A stretch of DNA of 64,000 bases from an uncultured Nocardioidaceae bacterium. Its GTDB lineage: Bacteria; Actinomycetota; Actinomycetes; Propionibacteriales; Nocardioidaceae. The translations under genes and the position numbers were made by a program. The notes under the pieces are model-generated. The model worked only from the letters and a program-made list of their open reading frames with translations, was not told where the DNA came from and did no database searches. The stretch is taken from NCBI GenBank assembly GCA_902805845.1, contig CADCUI010000014.1, forward strand, positions 1 to 64,000, written 5' to 3'. Positions 1 to 8,413 of this stretch are shown here, piece after piece (the first letter of the stretch is position 1; every line of letters starts with the position of its first letter).

Positions 1-627
1 AGCGCACTGAGCACTCCGGCCTCGGGCACGTCGCGGCGTCGTACGTCGGCGAAGGGCCGAGCCCGCCGAGAGCTCCTGCTGCGCTCCGCCCGTGAGCTGG
101 TGATGGAGCAAGGTTTCGGGGCCCTGAGTCACCGGTCGGTCGCCGACCGCGCCCGGTTGCCGCTGGCGTCGACCACCTACTACTTCTCGTCCCTCGACGA
201 CCTGCTGCGCGAGGCCCTCCACGGGCTGGCTCGAGACTGGCTCGATGCGGCGAGCGCCGCTCTCGCGGAGGTCCCCTCGCGGCTGGAGGACAGGCAGGCA
301 GCCGCCGAGGCCGTGGTGCGGGTCGTCGCCGTCGCCCCGGCGTGCGACGTCGCGGGCAAGCCGACGGCGCTCCGCGTCCTCTACGAGCGGTACGTCGAAG
401 CCGCTCGTCAGCCCGGTCTGCAGGACGCGATCGCCGGCTACAACGCTCGCCTCGAGCAGCTCATCGGCGACATCCTCGGACGCGCCGGGCTCCCCCACAC
501 CGGCGCCGAGCCCCGCCTCGTGCTCGCGGTCGTCGACGGGGCGCTGCTCCGGTCGCTCGCGGAGGGAACCGACGTGGCTATCGCGACCGGCGTCGTGCAG
601 GACGCTCTCCAGGCGCTTGTCCGGTGA
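1..627 (+). CDS. TetR/AcrR-family transcriptional regulator (5' end cut by window)
   Basis: The reading frame is open from base 1, so the true start probably lies upstream. An internal GTG at 100 would remove the first helix of the DNA-binding domain. The N-terminal part shows a TetR helix-turn-helix: a basic helix with RRELLLRSARELV, then a recognition region ending in TTYYFSSLDDLL, the typical Y-Y-F-x-S/x-x-x-L signature. The rest, about 130 residues, is a variable helical ligand and dimerisation domain with no recognisable effector signature. TetR proteins usually repress nearby genes. The gene faces the convergent LtrA gene and its own upstream neighbour is outside the window, so the target is unknown. 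Confidence 0.85.
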   Translation, partial: SALSTPASGTSRRRTSAKGRARRELLLRSARELVMEQGFGALSHRSVADRARLPLASTTYYFSSLDDLLREALHGLARDWLDAASAALAEVPSRLEDRQAAAEAVVRVVAVAPACDVAGKPTALRVLYERYVEAARQPGLQDAIAGYNARLEQLIGDILGRAGLPHTGAEPRLVLAVVDGALLRSLAEGTDVAIATGVVQDALQALVR

Positions 628-662
628 GAAGCCGGGTCGAGTCCCGGCCAGCCGCCGGCTTC
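628..662. terminator. candidate bidirectional terminator hairpin between convergent genes
   Basis: An 8-bp perfect stem (GAAGCCGG at 628-635 pairs with CCGGCTTC at 655-662) encloses a smaller CGGG/CCCG hairpin. It starts directly after the TetR stop codon and 14 bases from the LtrA stop. There is no T-run, which is common for GC-rich actinobacterial terminators. Confidence 0.35.
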
Positions 663-675
663 GCCTGTGGGTCGG

Positions 676-1944
676 TCAGCCCGTAGCAGTCCCGGACCGA
701 TTCATCCGGATCAGCGCGGCCTCCTGGTGTCTATGGCCGACCGTCTCGTAGCCCACCACCGTGACGACCGGCGCGAGCGCCAGCACGACGAGGCACCAGG
801 CCATGGAGACACCGACCGCGGCCAGCCCGACGGCCAGCACGAGGACCGCAGCGGTGCCGAGCACCAGGCCGGTGTGGACCGGGTCCCGCTCCTGCATCAG
901 CACGCTGTAGATCGCGTACAGCATCAGCACGAACACCGCGAGCGGGACGGCGACGCTGAGCACCACCCCGACGGCCCCGATCTCGGTGTGGTCCTCGAGG
1001 TAGTACGCCGCCACGTGCAGCCCAGCGCCGACGGCGGCCAGCGACCCGAAGAGCACGATGTGCCCGTAGCCCCAGAAGAACGGCCGCTCCCGGTGCATGC
1101 GCAGGACGTGGCCCGACGGCAGCGTGAAGTACATCCACCACGCTCCGAAGGTGAGGCCGGTCCCGGCGAGCGCGACGAGCGCTGCTTCGAGGCTCCAGCC
1201 CACCGGGCCGTGCACCACCGCCGACAGCGACGCCACCGTGCCGATGATCCCCTCGCCGAGCGTGATGATCACGAGCAGGCCGTAGCGCTCGGCGATGTGG
1301 TGCGGGTGCCAGGGGGTGCCGCCCTTGCGTCGCTGCGCAAGGAACGGGCCGGTGAGCTCGATGGCGAACAGGACGCTCGTCAGCAGCAACGTCGTACGGA
1401 TCGGCAACGACAGGAACACCAGTGCGGTCCAGCCGGCCTGGGCCACGAGGATCGCCCAGAAGTAGGTCCGGTGTGCCGCACGTCGGGCCGGGTCGTGACG
1501 CGAGGCACGTAGCCACTGGAACGCCATCGGCACCCGCATCACGATGTACCCGGCCACGACCACGCCGTTGTCCAGCGTCTCGCCGTGGTCGAACGAGTCG
1601 AAGATCTCCGGGAGGCCGAGCGCCAGGATGATGACGCCGAGCATCTGCACCATCGTGGCCAGCCGATCCACCCAGTCGTCCTCGTCGTACGCCGACGCGA
1701 ACCAGCTGTAGCTGATCCAGGCCCACGAGATCGCGAACACCGCGAACGCGAAGCCGAGGATCCCTGTCCACGCGTGGTCCTCGGCGACGTAGTGCGCCAG
1801 CTCGTCGGCCGCCTCCCCGAAGGCCACGACGAACACCAGGTCGAAGAGGAGCTCCAGTGGTGTGGCGCTGCGATGCGGCTGGTCGGGGTCGCGGCCGCGC
1901 AGACGGCGTCGACGGTGGCCGAGATCCGGGACGGGGTGGCTCAC
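676..1944 (-). CDS. low temperature requirement protein A (LtrA) family membrane protein
   Basis: This 422-residue integral membrane protein has the LtrA-family N-terminal signature: a short basic cytoplasmic tail, then the ATPLELLFDLVFVVAFGEAAD motif in the first transmembrane helix. About ten to eleven hydrophobic segments follow, which matches the family's usual length of around 400 residues. LtrA was named from a Listeria mutant unable to grow in the cold, but its biochemical activity is not established. The start is GTG at 1944 and no better in-frame start is visible. The gene is divergent from the aminotransferase-V gene at 2025 and shares an 80-bp upstream region with it. No neighbour suggests a pathway. 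Confidence 0.85.
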   Translation of the reverse strand: MSHPVPDLGHRRRRLRGRDPDQPHRSATPLELLFDLVFVVAFGEAADELAHYVAEDHAWTGILGFAFAVFAISWAWISYSWFASAYDEDDWVDRLATMVQMLGVIILALGLPEIFDSFDHGETLDNGVVVAGYIVMRVPMAFQWLRASRHDPARRAAHRTYFWAILVAQAGWTALVFLSLPIRTTLLLTSVLFAIELTGPFLAQRRKGGTPWHPHHIAERYGLLVIITLGEGIIGTVASLSAVVHGPVGWSLEAALVALAGTGLTFGAWWMYFTLPSGHVLRMHRERPFFWGYGHIVLFGSLAAVGAGLHVAAYYLEDHTEIGAVGVVLSVAVPLAVFVLMLYAIYSVLMQERDPVHTGLVLGTAAVLVLAVGLAAVGVSMAWCLVVLALAPVVTVVGYETVGHRHQEAALIRMNRSGTATG

Positions 1945-2024
1945 CGAACGATCATGCCAGTGCCCAGGGGCCGACCCCGGCGTCTCGTGGGTTGGGCCTC
2001 GGATCGTCCGGAGAGGATGGCGTC

Positions 2025-3224
2025 ATGAGTCTCGACGTCGCTCGCATCCGCAAGGACTTCCCGGCGCTCGACCAGGGGATCGCCTTCTTCGACGGGCCGG
2101 GAGGGTCACAGGTCCCGAGGCAGGTCGCCGAGGCCGTGGCCACGACGATGACGTCCGGCTTGTCGAACCGCGGCCTCGTCACGCCGTCCGAGCGACGGGC
2201 CGAAGACGTCGTCTCCGGCGCCCGCCGGGCCGTGGCGGACCTCCTCGGGTGCGACGAGCGTGGAGTGGTGTTCGCGCGGTCCATGACGCAGGCGACGTAC
2301 GACGTCTCGCGGGCACTTGCCGGGCAGTGGAGGCGCGGCGACGAGGTGGTCGTGACGCGGCTGGACCACGACGCGAACATCCGGCCGTGGGTCCAGGCCG
2401 CGGCTGCCTCGGACGCCGAGGTCCGCTGGGTCGGCTTCGACCGGGACAGCGGTGAGCTCACCGTCGACGACGTCCGTGCCCAGCTGTCGCCGAGGACCAG
2501 GCTCGTCGCGGTCACCGGCGCCTCGAACCTCCTCGGGACGCGGCCCGACATCCCTGCGATCGCCGAGACGGTGCACGAGGCCGGGGCGTTGCTGTACGTC
2601 GACGGTGTGCACCTGACCCCGCACGCGCCCGTCGACGTCGTGGAGCTGGGGGCTGACTTCTACACGTGCTCGCCGTACAAGTTCTTCGGCCCGCACCACG
2701 GGATCGCCGTCGCGGCGCCGGAGCTGCTCGAGCAGCTGCGTCCGGACAAGCTGGTGCCGTCGACCGACGAGGTGCCCGAGCGGTTCGAGCTCGGCACGCT
2801 GCCCTACGAGCTGCTGGCAGGCACGACCGCCGCGGTGGACTTCATCGCCTCCCTGGACTCGGACGCTGTGCACCGCCGCACCGCGGTGCTGGAGTCGATG
2901 CGGGCGGTCGAGGCGCACGAGGGGCAGCTCTTCGGCCAGCTCCTGGAAGGGCTGAGGGGCATCGCCGGCGTCCGGCTGCACGGCTCACCCGCACGGCGCA
3001 CGCCGACCGCCTTCTTCTCGGTCGAGGACCGTCCCAGCCGGTCGGTCTACGAGCACCTGGCAGCGGTCGGGGTCAACGCACCGGCAAGCGCCTTCTACGC
3101 CGTGGAGGCATCGCGGTGGATGGGGCTCGGCGACACCGGCGCAGTGCGTGCCGGGCTCGCGCCCTACACGAGCGCGGAGGACGTCGACCGGCTCCTCGCC
3201 GGCATCGCCGAGGTGGCGCGGTGA
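2025..3224 (+). CDS. cysteine desulfurase-like aminotransferase class V protein (no catalytic Cys)
   Basis: The 399-residue PLP-dependent fold-type I protein starts at an ATG preceded by GGAGAGG with 8 bases of spacing; longer in-frame versions overlap the LtrA promoter and were rejected. The N-terminus (FFDGPGGSQVP) and the PLP-lysine motif SPYKFFGPHHG, with Lys at about residue 219, match the cysteine desulfurase-like group (TIGR01976) related to IscS/SufS and CsdA. The mobile-loop cysteine that carries persulfide in true desulfurases is absent: the equivalent stretch near residue 350 reads VNAPASAFYAVE. Desulfurase activity is therefore unlikely, and a lyase or transaminase role is possible. 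The stop overlaps the GTG of the following SDR (GTGA), so the two are translationally coupled. Confidence 0.8.
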   Translation: MSLDVARIRKDFPALDQGIAFFDGPGGSQVPRQVAEAVATTMTSGLSNRGLVTPSERRAEDVVSGARRAVADLLGCDERGVVFARSMTQATYDVSRALAGQWRRGDEVVVTRLDHDANIRPWVQAAAASDAEVRWVGFDRDSGELTVDDVRAQLSPRTRLVAVTGASNLLGTRPDIPAIAETVHEAGALLYVDGVHLTPHAPVDVVELGADFYTCSPYKFFGPHHGIAVAAPELLEQLRPDKLVPSTDEVPERFELGTLPYELLAGTTAAVDFIASLDSDAVHRRTAVLESMRAVEAHEGQLFGQLLEGLRGIAGVRLHGSPARRTPTAFFSVEDRPSRSVYEHLAAVGVNAPASAFYAVEASRWMGLGDTGAVRAGLAPYTSAEDVDRLLAGIAEVAR

Positions 3225-3979
3225 GGCCGGACAGCCGCGGCGTGCTCGTCACCGGTGCCTCGCGCGGGATCGGCGCCGCGATCGCGCGCGCGTTCGCCCA
3301 GCAGGGTGACAGGGTCGCGGTCCACCACGGGTCGTCCCCCGCAGCCGCCGAGGAGGTGGCCGCGTCGCTGGCGGGCGAGGGGCACCTCTGCGTGCAGGCC
3401 GACATGGCCGACCCCGACGCCGTACGGCGAGCGGTGGACTCCGCCGCCGGGCAGCTGGGGCGGCTCGACGTGCTGGTGAACAACGCCGGGGTCTTCCTGG
3501 CGCACCCTCCCCTGTCGACGTCGTACGAGGACTGGCAGGCCGCGTGGACCCGCACGCTGGGCACGAATCTCAGCGGTGCCGCCAACGCCACCTTCTGCGC
3601 CGTCCCGCACCTCCGCGCTGCAGGCGGCGGCGCGATCGTCAACGTGTCGAGCCGAGGCGCGTTCCGTGGAGAGCCGGAGTGCCCGGCCTACGGTGCGTCC
3701 AAGGCGGGGATGAACGCGTTCGGCCAGTCGATGGCGGTCGTGCTGGCGCCGCACGGCATCGCGGTCGGGACCGTGGCGCCGGGCTTCGTCCAGACCGAGA
3801 TGGCGCGCGACGTCCTGGACGGGTCGCGCGGCGACGGGGTCCGTGCCCAGTCACCGTTCGGCCGGGTGGCGCGGCCCGAGGAGGTGGCCTCAGCGGTGCT
3901 GTGGCTCGCCTCGCCGGAGGCGCGGTTCTCGTCGGGCTCGATCATCGACGTGAACGGCGCGTCGTACCTCCGGAGCTGA
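3221..3979 (+). CDS. SDR-family oxidoreductase
   Basis: The 252-residue classical short-chain dehydrogenase/reductase starts at a GTG that overlaps the upstream stop codon by four bases. Visible family features are the TGASRGIG nucleotide-binding motif near the N-terminus, NNAG, a serine in VNVSS, and the catalytic YGASK with Tyr at about residue 157 and Lys at 161. The C-terminus ends in the usual SSGSIIDVNGA segment. The protein resembles FabG-like 3-oxoacyl reductases, but SDR sequence alone does not fix the substrate. It probably works on the same compound as the coupled PLP enzyme. Confidence 0.85.
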   Translation: MRPDSRGVLVTGASRGIGAAIARAFAQQGDRVAVHHGSSPAAAEEVAASLAGEGHLCVQADMADPDAVRRAVDSAAGQLGRLDVLVNNAGVFLAHPPLSTSYEDWQAAWTRTLGTNLSGAANATFCAVPHLRAAGGGAIVNVSSRGAFRGEPECPAYGASKAGMNAFGQSMAVVLAPHGIAVGTVAPGFVQTEMARDVLDGSRGDGVRAQSPFGRVARPEEVASAVLWLASPEARFSSGSIIDVNGASYLRS

Positions 3980-4056
3980 CAACCACCGCGTCGACCGGTC
4001 GCGACCCGCGGCGAAATGGGGTTGAGCCCTCCGGCCCTCACCGGTTTGCTAAGGGC

Positions 4057-5322
4057 ATGACCGAGAGCCGGATCCGCGTCGGCCGCGCCACCGACGCGGA
4101 CCGATACCTCGCCACCGACCACACCGTCTGGTTCGCCGAGGTCCCGTCCGCAACCTCCGAGCAGCAGCTCGTCGGCCTGGTGGAGGAGCAGCGGTTCGCC
4201 GCCGATGTGGACGGTTCCGACCCGCACACCTATCCCGGGGTCTACGGCGTCTTCCCCCTGACACTGGCGATCCCGGGGCCAGGGGCCGGTGTCCGGCAGG
4301 TGCCGTGTGCGGGCCTCACCATGGTGGGGGTTCATCCCGACCACCGGCGTCAGGGGGTGCTCACCGCGATGATGCGGCACCACGTCGAGCAGGTGCACGC
4401 CGAGGTGGGCACGCACGTCTCGGCGTTGCATGCCAGCGAGCCGGCCATCTACGGCCGCCACGGCTACGGGCTGGCGACGCTGGAGCTGGAGATCAGCCTC
4501 GGCAGGGGTACGACCTTCACCGCGCCGCATCTCCAGGAGGACGCAGCAGCGATCACCACCCAGATGGCCACGGCGTCCGACGCCGGAGTGCCGAAGCGGA
4601 TACGGGAGTGCCACCTCACGGCCGCCGAGCTCGGCGCCGTGGTGGGCGACGCCGGCTACTACGCCCGGATCTGCTCCGAGCTCCCCGAACGCCTGCGGGA
4701 CAAGGAGCCTCGGCGCGTCCTGTTCGCCCGCCGCGACGGCGTCGACGTCGGGTGCACCATGTTCCACCGCTCACACAAGTGGGAGCGTGCCCGCCCCTCA
4801 GGTGAGCTGTCGGTGTGGGCGCTGGCCGGTGACCCGGCGGCGCGGCTGGCCCTGCTGCGCCGGTTGGTCGACTTCGACCTGATGGGAAGCGTCAGGGTGC
4901 ACGCGGTCGGCGCCGACGACCCGCTGCTGTCCTGGGTGGGTGGCCCGAGGGCGACGTCCGACGTGGCGACCTACGACAGCCTGTGGATCCGGCTCGTCGA
5001 CCTCCCGCAGGCGCTCCAGGAGCGGGCCTGGAGCGCGCCCTGCGACGTCGTGGTCGAGGTTCGCGACACGGTGGCCCCGTGGAACGACGGCTCCTGGCGC
5101 ATCCGGGCGGACGCGGCCGGCGAGGCCCTGGTGGAGAAGGTGACGACCGAGGCTGACCTGAGCCTCGGCGTCGAGCATCTCGGTGCGGCGTACCTCGGCG
5201 GGACGAACCTCGTCGGGCTGCAGCGCGCCGGGCTGGTGGCGGAGCGCCGGAAGGGCGCGGTCGCGGAGCTGTGGCGGGCCCTGCGCACCGACGTCACCCC
5301 CACCGCCGCCATCGGGTTCTGA
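4057..5322 (+). CDS. Eis-like GNAT-family N-acetyltransferase
   Basis: The 421-residue protein has the three-part layout of the Eis family. An N-terminal GNAT domain carries the acetyl-CoA loop motif VGVHPDHRRQGVLTAMM at about residues 90-107, a second degenerate GNAT domain follows, and the C-terminal 100 or so residues resemble a sterol-carrier-protein-2 fold. The sequence ends in a hydrophobic AAIGF; the free C-terminal carboxylate lies near the active site in characterised Eis proteins. Eis enzymes acetylate amines, including aminoglycosides, polyamines and lysines. The substrate here is unknown and no resistance phenotype should be assumed. The chosen ATG gives a full-length first domain; it stands alone, 77 bases after the SDR. 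Confidence 0.8.
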   Translation: MTESRIRVGRATDADRYLATDHTVWFAEVPSATSEQQLVGLVEEQRFAADVDGSDPHTYPGVYGVFPLTLAIPGPGAGVRQVPCAGLTMVGVHPDHRRQGVLTAMMRHHVEQVHAEVGTHVSALHASEPAIYGRHGYGLATLELEISLGRGTTFTAPHLQEDAAAITTQMATASDAGVPKRIRECHLTAAELGAVVGDAGYYARICSELPERLRDKEPRRVLFARRDGVDVGCTMFHRSHKWERARPSGELSVWALAGDPAARLALLRRLVDFDLMGSVRVHAVGADDPLLSWVGGPRATSDVATYDSLWIRLVDLPQALQERAWSAPCDVVVEVRDTVAPWNDGSWRIRADAAGEALVEKVTTEADLSLGVEHLGAAYLGGTNLVGLQRAGLVAERRKGAVAELWRALRTDVTPTAAIGF

Positions 5323-5468
5323 CGGCGAAGGGCACGCCCTGGGAGACCGGGTGGCACCGGGTGTCGAGGGCTGACCTCCGGGACCAACGGCTCTACACGA
5401 ACCGAGCTGCCTCGGAGCCACAGTGAGTGGTTGAACCGGACCTCTCCAGGATCACGAGGCTCGACACC

Positions 5469-7442
5469 ATGGACGACCTGACGCGCCGTACGGCCCTCAA
5501 GGGGGGCCTGGGAGCAGCCCTGGCCGTGGGCCTGTCGCCCCTGCTCTCACCCACGACCGCAGCGGCGGCCACGGCGAACCGGGTCCGTGTGACCACGGGG
5601 GTCGCGTTCGGTTCCTCGACCCTGTCCATGCCGGCGACCTTTCCGGCGCCAGGCGCCGGGAACCTGCTCCTCGCGGTCGCCGGGATCAACGGCTTCGCGG
5701 GAACCTTCATCGCGCCCTCCGGATGGCGTCTCGCCCTCCAGCGCTCAGGGGCGGCGGTCAGCCTGATGGCGATGTACCGCATGGCCACCGGGACCGAGAG
5801 CGAGACGATGTTCGCCTGGGGCAGGGCCGCATCGGGGGGATCCTGGATGGTCGCCGAGTACGCGGGCGTCAGCAGCAGCGACCCGCTGGGCCCGATCCGG
5901 GTGCCCGCCTACTCGGACACCGCCCGGACCCGGGTGGTGCTGGACCCACCGGCTGCCGAGGCGAACAGCATCGTCCTGGCCCTCTTCGCGATCGACTCGA
6001 TGAACGCCCAGACGGCCGGGGACACGGGTGGGGTCGAGTTCCGCCCCACGGCGCCCGGCTGGAACTGGGTCACGACCAGCTACAGCAGCCGTGAAGGTGA
6101 CTGCCCGGGCACGGCCCTCAGCGAGTACGGCACGCCGCTGGCGACCGGGGTGGACCTGAGCAGCAGCGCGTTCAGGTGGCTCCGCTCCGACCAGGTGGCG
6201 GCCGCCACCCTGCAGCTCAACTCGCCGACGCCCACGCTCGTCAGCCGCTGGGTCGGCGCCGTGACCGGCACCGGCGCCACGGTGGCGGTGAAGCTGGCCG
6301 ACGCCACGACGGCGCGGCTCAAGGTGGCCACCGACCCCGCACTCAGCGCTGACGTCCGCTACTCAGCGGACTCACCGCCCGACGTCAACGGCGCTGCCAA
6401 GTTGGTCATCGAGGATCTCCAGCCCGGCACGCAGTACCACTACGGAGTCGAGGTCGACGGCGCCCTCAACAGCGTCAGGACCGGGTCCTTCCGCACCAGT
6501 CCGGTCGGCGGCGGGTCCTTCACGCTGGCCTTTGCCTCCTGCTGCAGCAAGCCGGCCGCCGACATCTTCACCGAGATCCGTGGCCACGACCCTGACCTCC
6601 TCGTCCACCTCGGCGACCTCCACTACGGGAACATCGCCGTCAACGACGCTGCCGCCTTCCGGGCGAAGTACGACCAGGCGCTGGCCTCGGCCCACCAAGG
6701 TCCGCTGTACGCGAACGTGCCCACGGTCTACACGTGGTCCGACCATGACTTCGGAGCGAACGGCTCCTCCGTCTCGAGGCCGGCGGCGCAAGCTGCCTAC
6801 CGGCAGTGCGTGCCGTCCTATCCCCTGCCGTCGGCCACCGGTGGCATCTACCACTCGTTCGTCTACGGACGTGTCAGGTTCGTCGTCACCGACAACCGGT
6901 CGTACAAGTCGCCCAAGTCGGAGAGGGACACCGCCAGCAAGACGATCCTGGGAGCCGAGCAGAAGGCGTGGTTCAAGGATGTCATCGCCCAGGCCGACGA
7001 GCCGGTCATCCTGTGGGCGAACGAGACTCCGTGGGTGGGACCCGTCATCGGCAACTCGGACCTGTGGGGCAGCTACAACACCGAGCGCAGAGAGCTGGCC
7101 GACCACATCCGGGCCAGCGGCAAGAACGTGGCCATCATCTCCGGAGACATGCACGCCCTCGCCGCCGACGACGGCACGAACTCCCCCGGCGGAATCCCCG
7201 TCTTCCAGGCGGCCTGCCTGTACGGCAGCTCCAGCCACAAGGGCGGGCCTTACACCCATGGTCCCTATCCATCCGCCACGGGTGTGAACACCCAGCAGTA
7301 CGGCGTGATGCGGGTCGTCGACACCGGCACCGAGATCTCGCTCCAGTTCACCGGATACGAGCGCGGCCGCACCGCCCACCTGTCGTACGACAAGACCTAC
7401 AGCGCAACAGACGTGGTTCCCAGCGCAGCTCGGGTGACCTGA
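5469..7442 (+). CDS. Tat-exported PhoD-type metallophosphatase with N-terminal beta-rich module
   Basis: The 657-residue protein begins with a twin-arginine signal (TRRTALKGG, then a hydrophobic stretch and an Ala-rich cleavage region near residue 35), so folded export by Tat is expected. A GTG at 5427 would add 14 residues before the signal; the ATG is preferred. Residues 38 to about 225 form a beta-rich module unlike PhoD, with a segment (AEYAGVSSSDPLG) typical of secreted jelly-roll domains. Then come a PhoD-N-like Fn3 region (about 230-345) and a calcineurin-like catalytic region: LHLGDLHYG near 378, SDHDFG near 420, a DNRSYKS segment near 477 and GDMHALAADDG near 558. PhoD enzymes are metal-dependent phosphodiesterase/alkaline phosphatases. 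The substrate and the metal set were not tested. Confidence 0.8.
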   Translation: MDDLTRRTALKGGLGAALAVGLSPLLSPTTAAAATANRVRVTTGVAFGSSTLSMPATFPAPGAGNLLLAVAGINGFAGTFIAPSGWRLALQRSGAAVSLMAMYRMATGTESETMFAWGRAASGGSWMVAEYAGVSSSDPLGPIRVPAYSDTARTRVVLDPPAAEANSIVLALFAIDSMNAQTAGDTGGVEFRPTAPGWNWVTTSYSSREGDCPGTALSEYGTPLATGVDLSSSAFRWLRSDQVAAATLQLNSPTPTLVSRWVGAVTGTGATVAVKLADATTARLKVATDPALSADVRYSADSPPDVNGAAKLVIEDLQPGTQYHYGVEVDGALNSVRTGSFRTSPVGGGSFTLAFASCCSKPAADIFTEIRGHDPDLLVHLGDLHYGNIAVNDAAAFRAKYDQALASAHQGPLYANVPTVYTWSDHDFGANGSSVSRPAAQAAYRQCVPSYPLPSATGGIYHSFVYGRVRFVVTDNRSYKSPKSERDTASKTILGAEQKAWFKDVIAQADEPVILWANETPWVGPVIGNSDLWGSYNTERRELADHIRASGKNVAIISGDMHALAADDGTNSPGGIPVFQAACLYGSSSHKGGPYTHGPYPSATGVNTQQYGVMRVVDTGTEISLQFTGYERGRTAHLSYDKTYSATDVVPSAARVT

Positions 7443-7503
7443 CTCGTCGATCGCTCCGACGCAGCGTGTCGGGCGTGTGGAAGGAAAAGAGGAGCTCAAC
7501 CGG

Positions 7504-7920
7504 ATGTCCACTGACCCGATGTTCGTGATCCTGAACCCGGTCCGCGCAGATGCGGCCGAAGACTTCGAGACCTATGTGCGCGAGGTGCTGAGTCCCGCGG
7601 TCGCCAGTCACCAGCCGGAGATGCTGGGCAAGGTCGAGCTGTGGAGGGCGTCGGAACCGGAGCCCGGTGACGCCGGGATCATCGTCTACGCCTTCCTCGC
7701 ACGAGGCGTCACTTCGTGGGAGGAGCTGGAGCTGGCGCCCGCCTTCCGGAGCCACTACGGCGAGCAGCAAGCCGAGACGGAGCTCGGACGGTTCGGCCGG
7801 TTCTTCGTCGACCATCGCGCTTGGATCGGGTCCTGGTCGAGCCGTGAGCTGGACGAGGACGAGACATCCCAGTACGGCTGGCGCATGGAGCAGCGATCGA
7901 TGAAGCCGCTCGACGATTGA
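7504..7920 (+). CDS. hypothetical protein, possible dimeric alpha/beta-barrel
   Basis: The 138-residue protein starts at an ATG with the purine-rich AAGAGGAG ribosome binding site about 9 bases upstream. An upstream in-frame GTG at 7477 would place that site inside the coding region. The order of predicted strand (FVILNPV), helix (AEDFETYVREVL), strands (KVELWRA, GIIVYAFL) and a second helix region resembles ferredoxin-like dimeric barrels such as antibiotic-biosynthesis monooxygenases and EthD-like proteins. No catalytic residues can be named, and this is only a fold guess. It sits 61 bases after the phosphatase on the same strand. Confidence 0.65.
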   Translation: MSTDPMFVILNPVRADAAEDFETYVREVLSPAVASHQPEMLGKVELWRASEPEPGDAGIIVYAFLARGVTSWEELELAPAFRSHYGEQQAETELGRFGRFFVDHRAWIGSWSSRELDEDETSQYGWRMEQRSMKPLDD

Positions 7921-8002
7921 CCTCGGCGCAGGACGTCGCGGCAGGCAGGGCTTGGACCTCGGATCAGGCTCTCCCCCCGCGCGAACCACTTAGCCTCATC
8001 CC

Positions 8003-8401
8003 ATGGACATCACTCCCAAGCTCGACCTGGTCATCCTCGACTGCCCCGATGCCTTGGAGCTCGCACAGTTCTACTCACGCCTTCTGGGCTGGCCGCTCGA
8101 GGACGGCTCTGACCCGTCCTTTGCCACCCTTGACCCGCCCGGGGGCGGCGTCACACCTGACAACCCAGACGGGCGAGCCACCCTTGCGTTCCAGCGGGTC
8201 GACGACTGGGTGGTGCCGACGTGGCCGGGAGGCGAGCACCCTCAGCAGTTCCATCTCGACTTCAGCGTCGGTGACATCGACGCTGCAGAGCCACAGGTGC
8301 TCGCCCTCGGGGCACGCCTCCACGAACATCAGCCCTCGGAGACCGGCGAGTTCCGCGTGTACCTCGACCCGGTCGGGCACCCCTTCTGCCTGATCCGCTG
8401 A
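8003..8401 (+). CDS. VOC-family (glyoxalase/bleomycin-resistance-like) protein
   Basis: The 132-residue protein has the paired beta-alpha-beta-beta-beta layout of the vicinal oxygen chelate superfamily. The first module is LDLVILDCPDALELAQFYSRLLGW, with the usual CPDP-like turn and FYxxLLGW helix. The second begins HLDFSVGDIDAAE and ends YLDPVGHPFCLI. A histidine in QFHLDF and an acidic position late in the sequence could be metal ligands. VOC proteins include glyoxalases, dioxygenases and drug-binding proteins, and the function here cannot be assigned. It faces the convergent tartrate-dehydrogenase-like gene with a 12-base gap. Confidence 0.75.
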   Translation: MDITPKLDLVILDCPDALELAQFYSRLLGWPLEDGSDPSFATLDPPGGGVTPDNPDGRATLAFQRVDDWVVPTWPGGEHPQQFHLDFSVGDIDAAEPQVLALGARLHEHQPSETGEFRVYLDPVGHPFCLIR

Positions 8402-8413
8402 CCGTCCCGGCGG

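Noticed and set aside
2025-3224. Calling the class V protein a cysteine desulfurase
   Set aside because: The persulfide-forming Cys is absent, so only the family-level name is supported.
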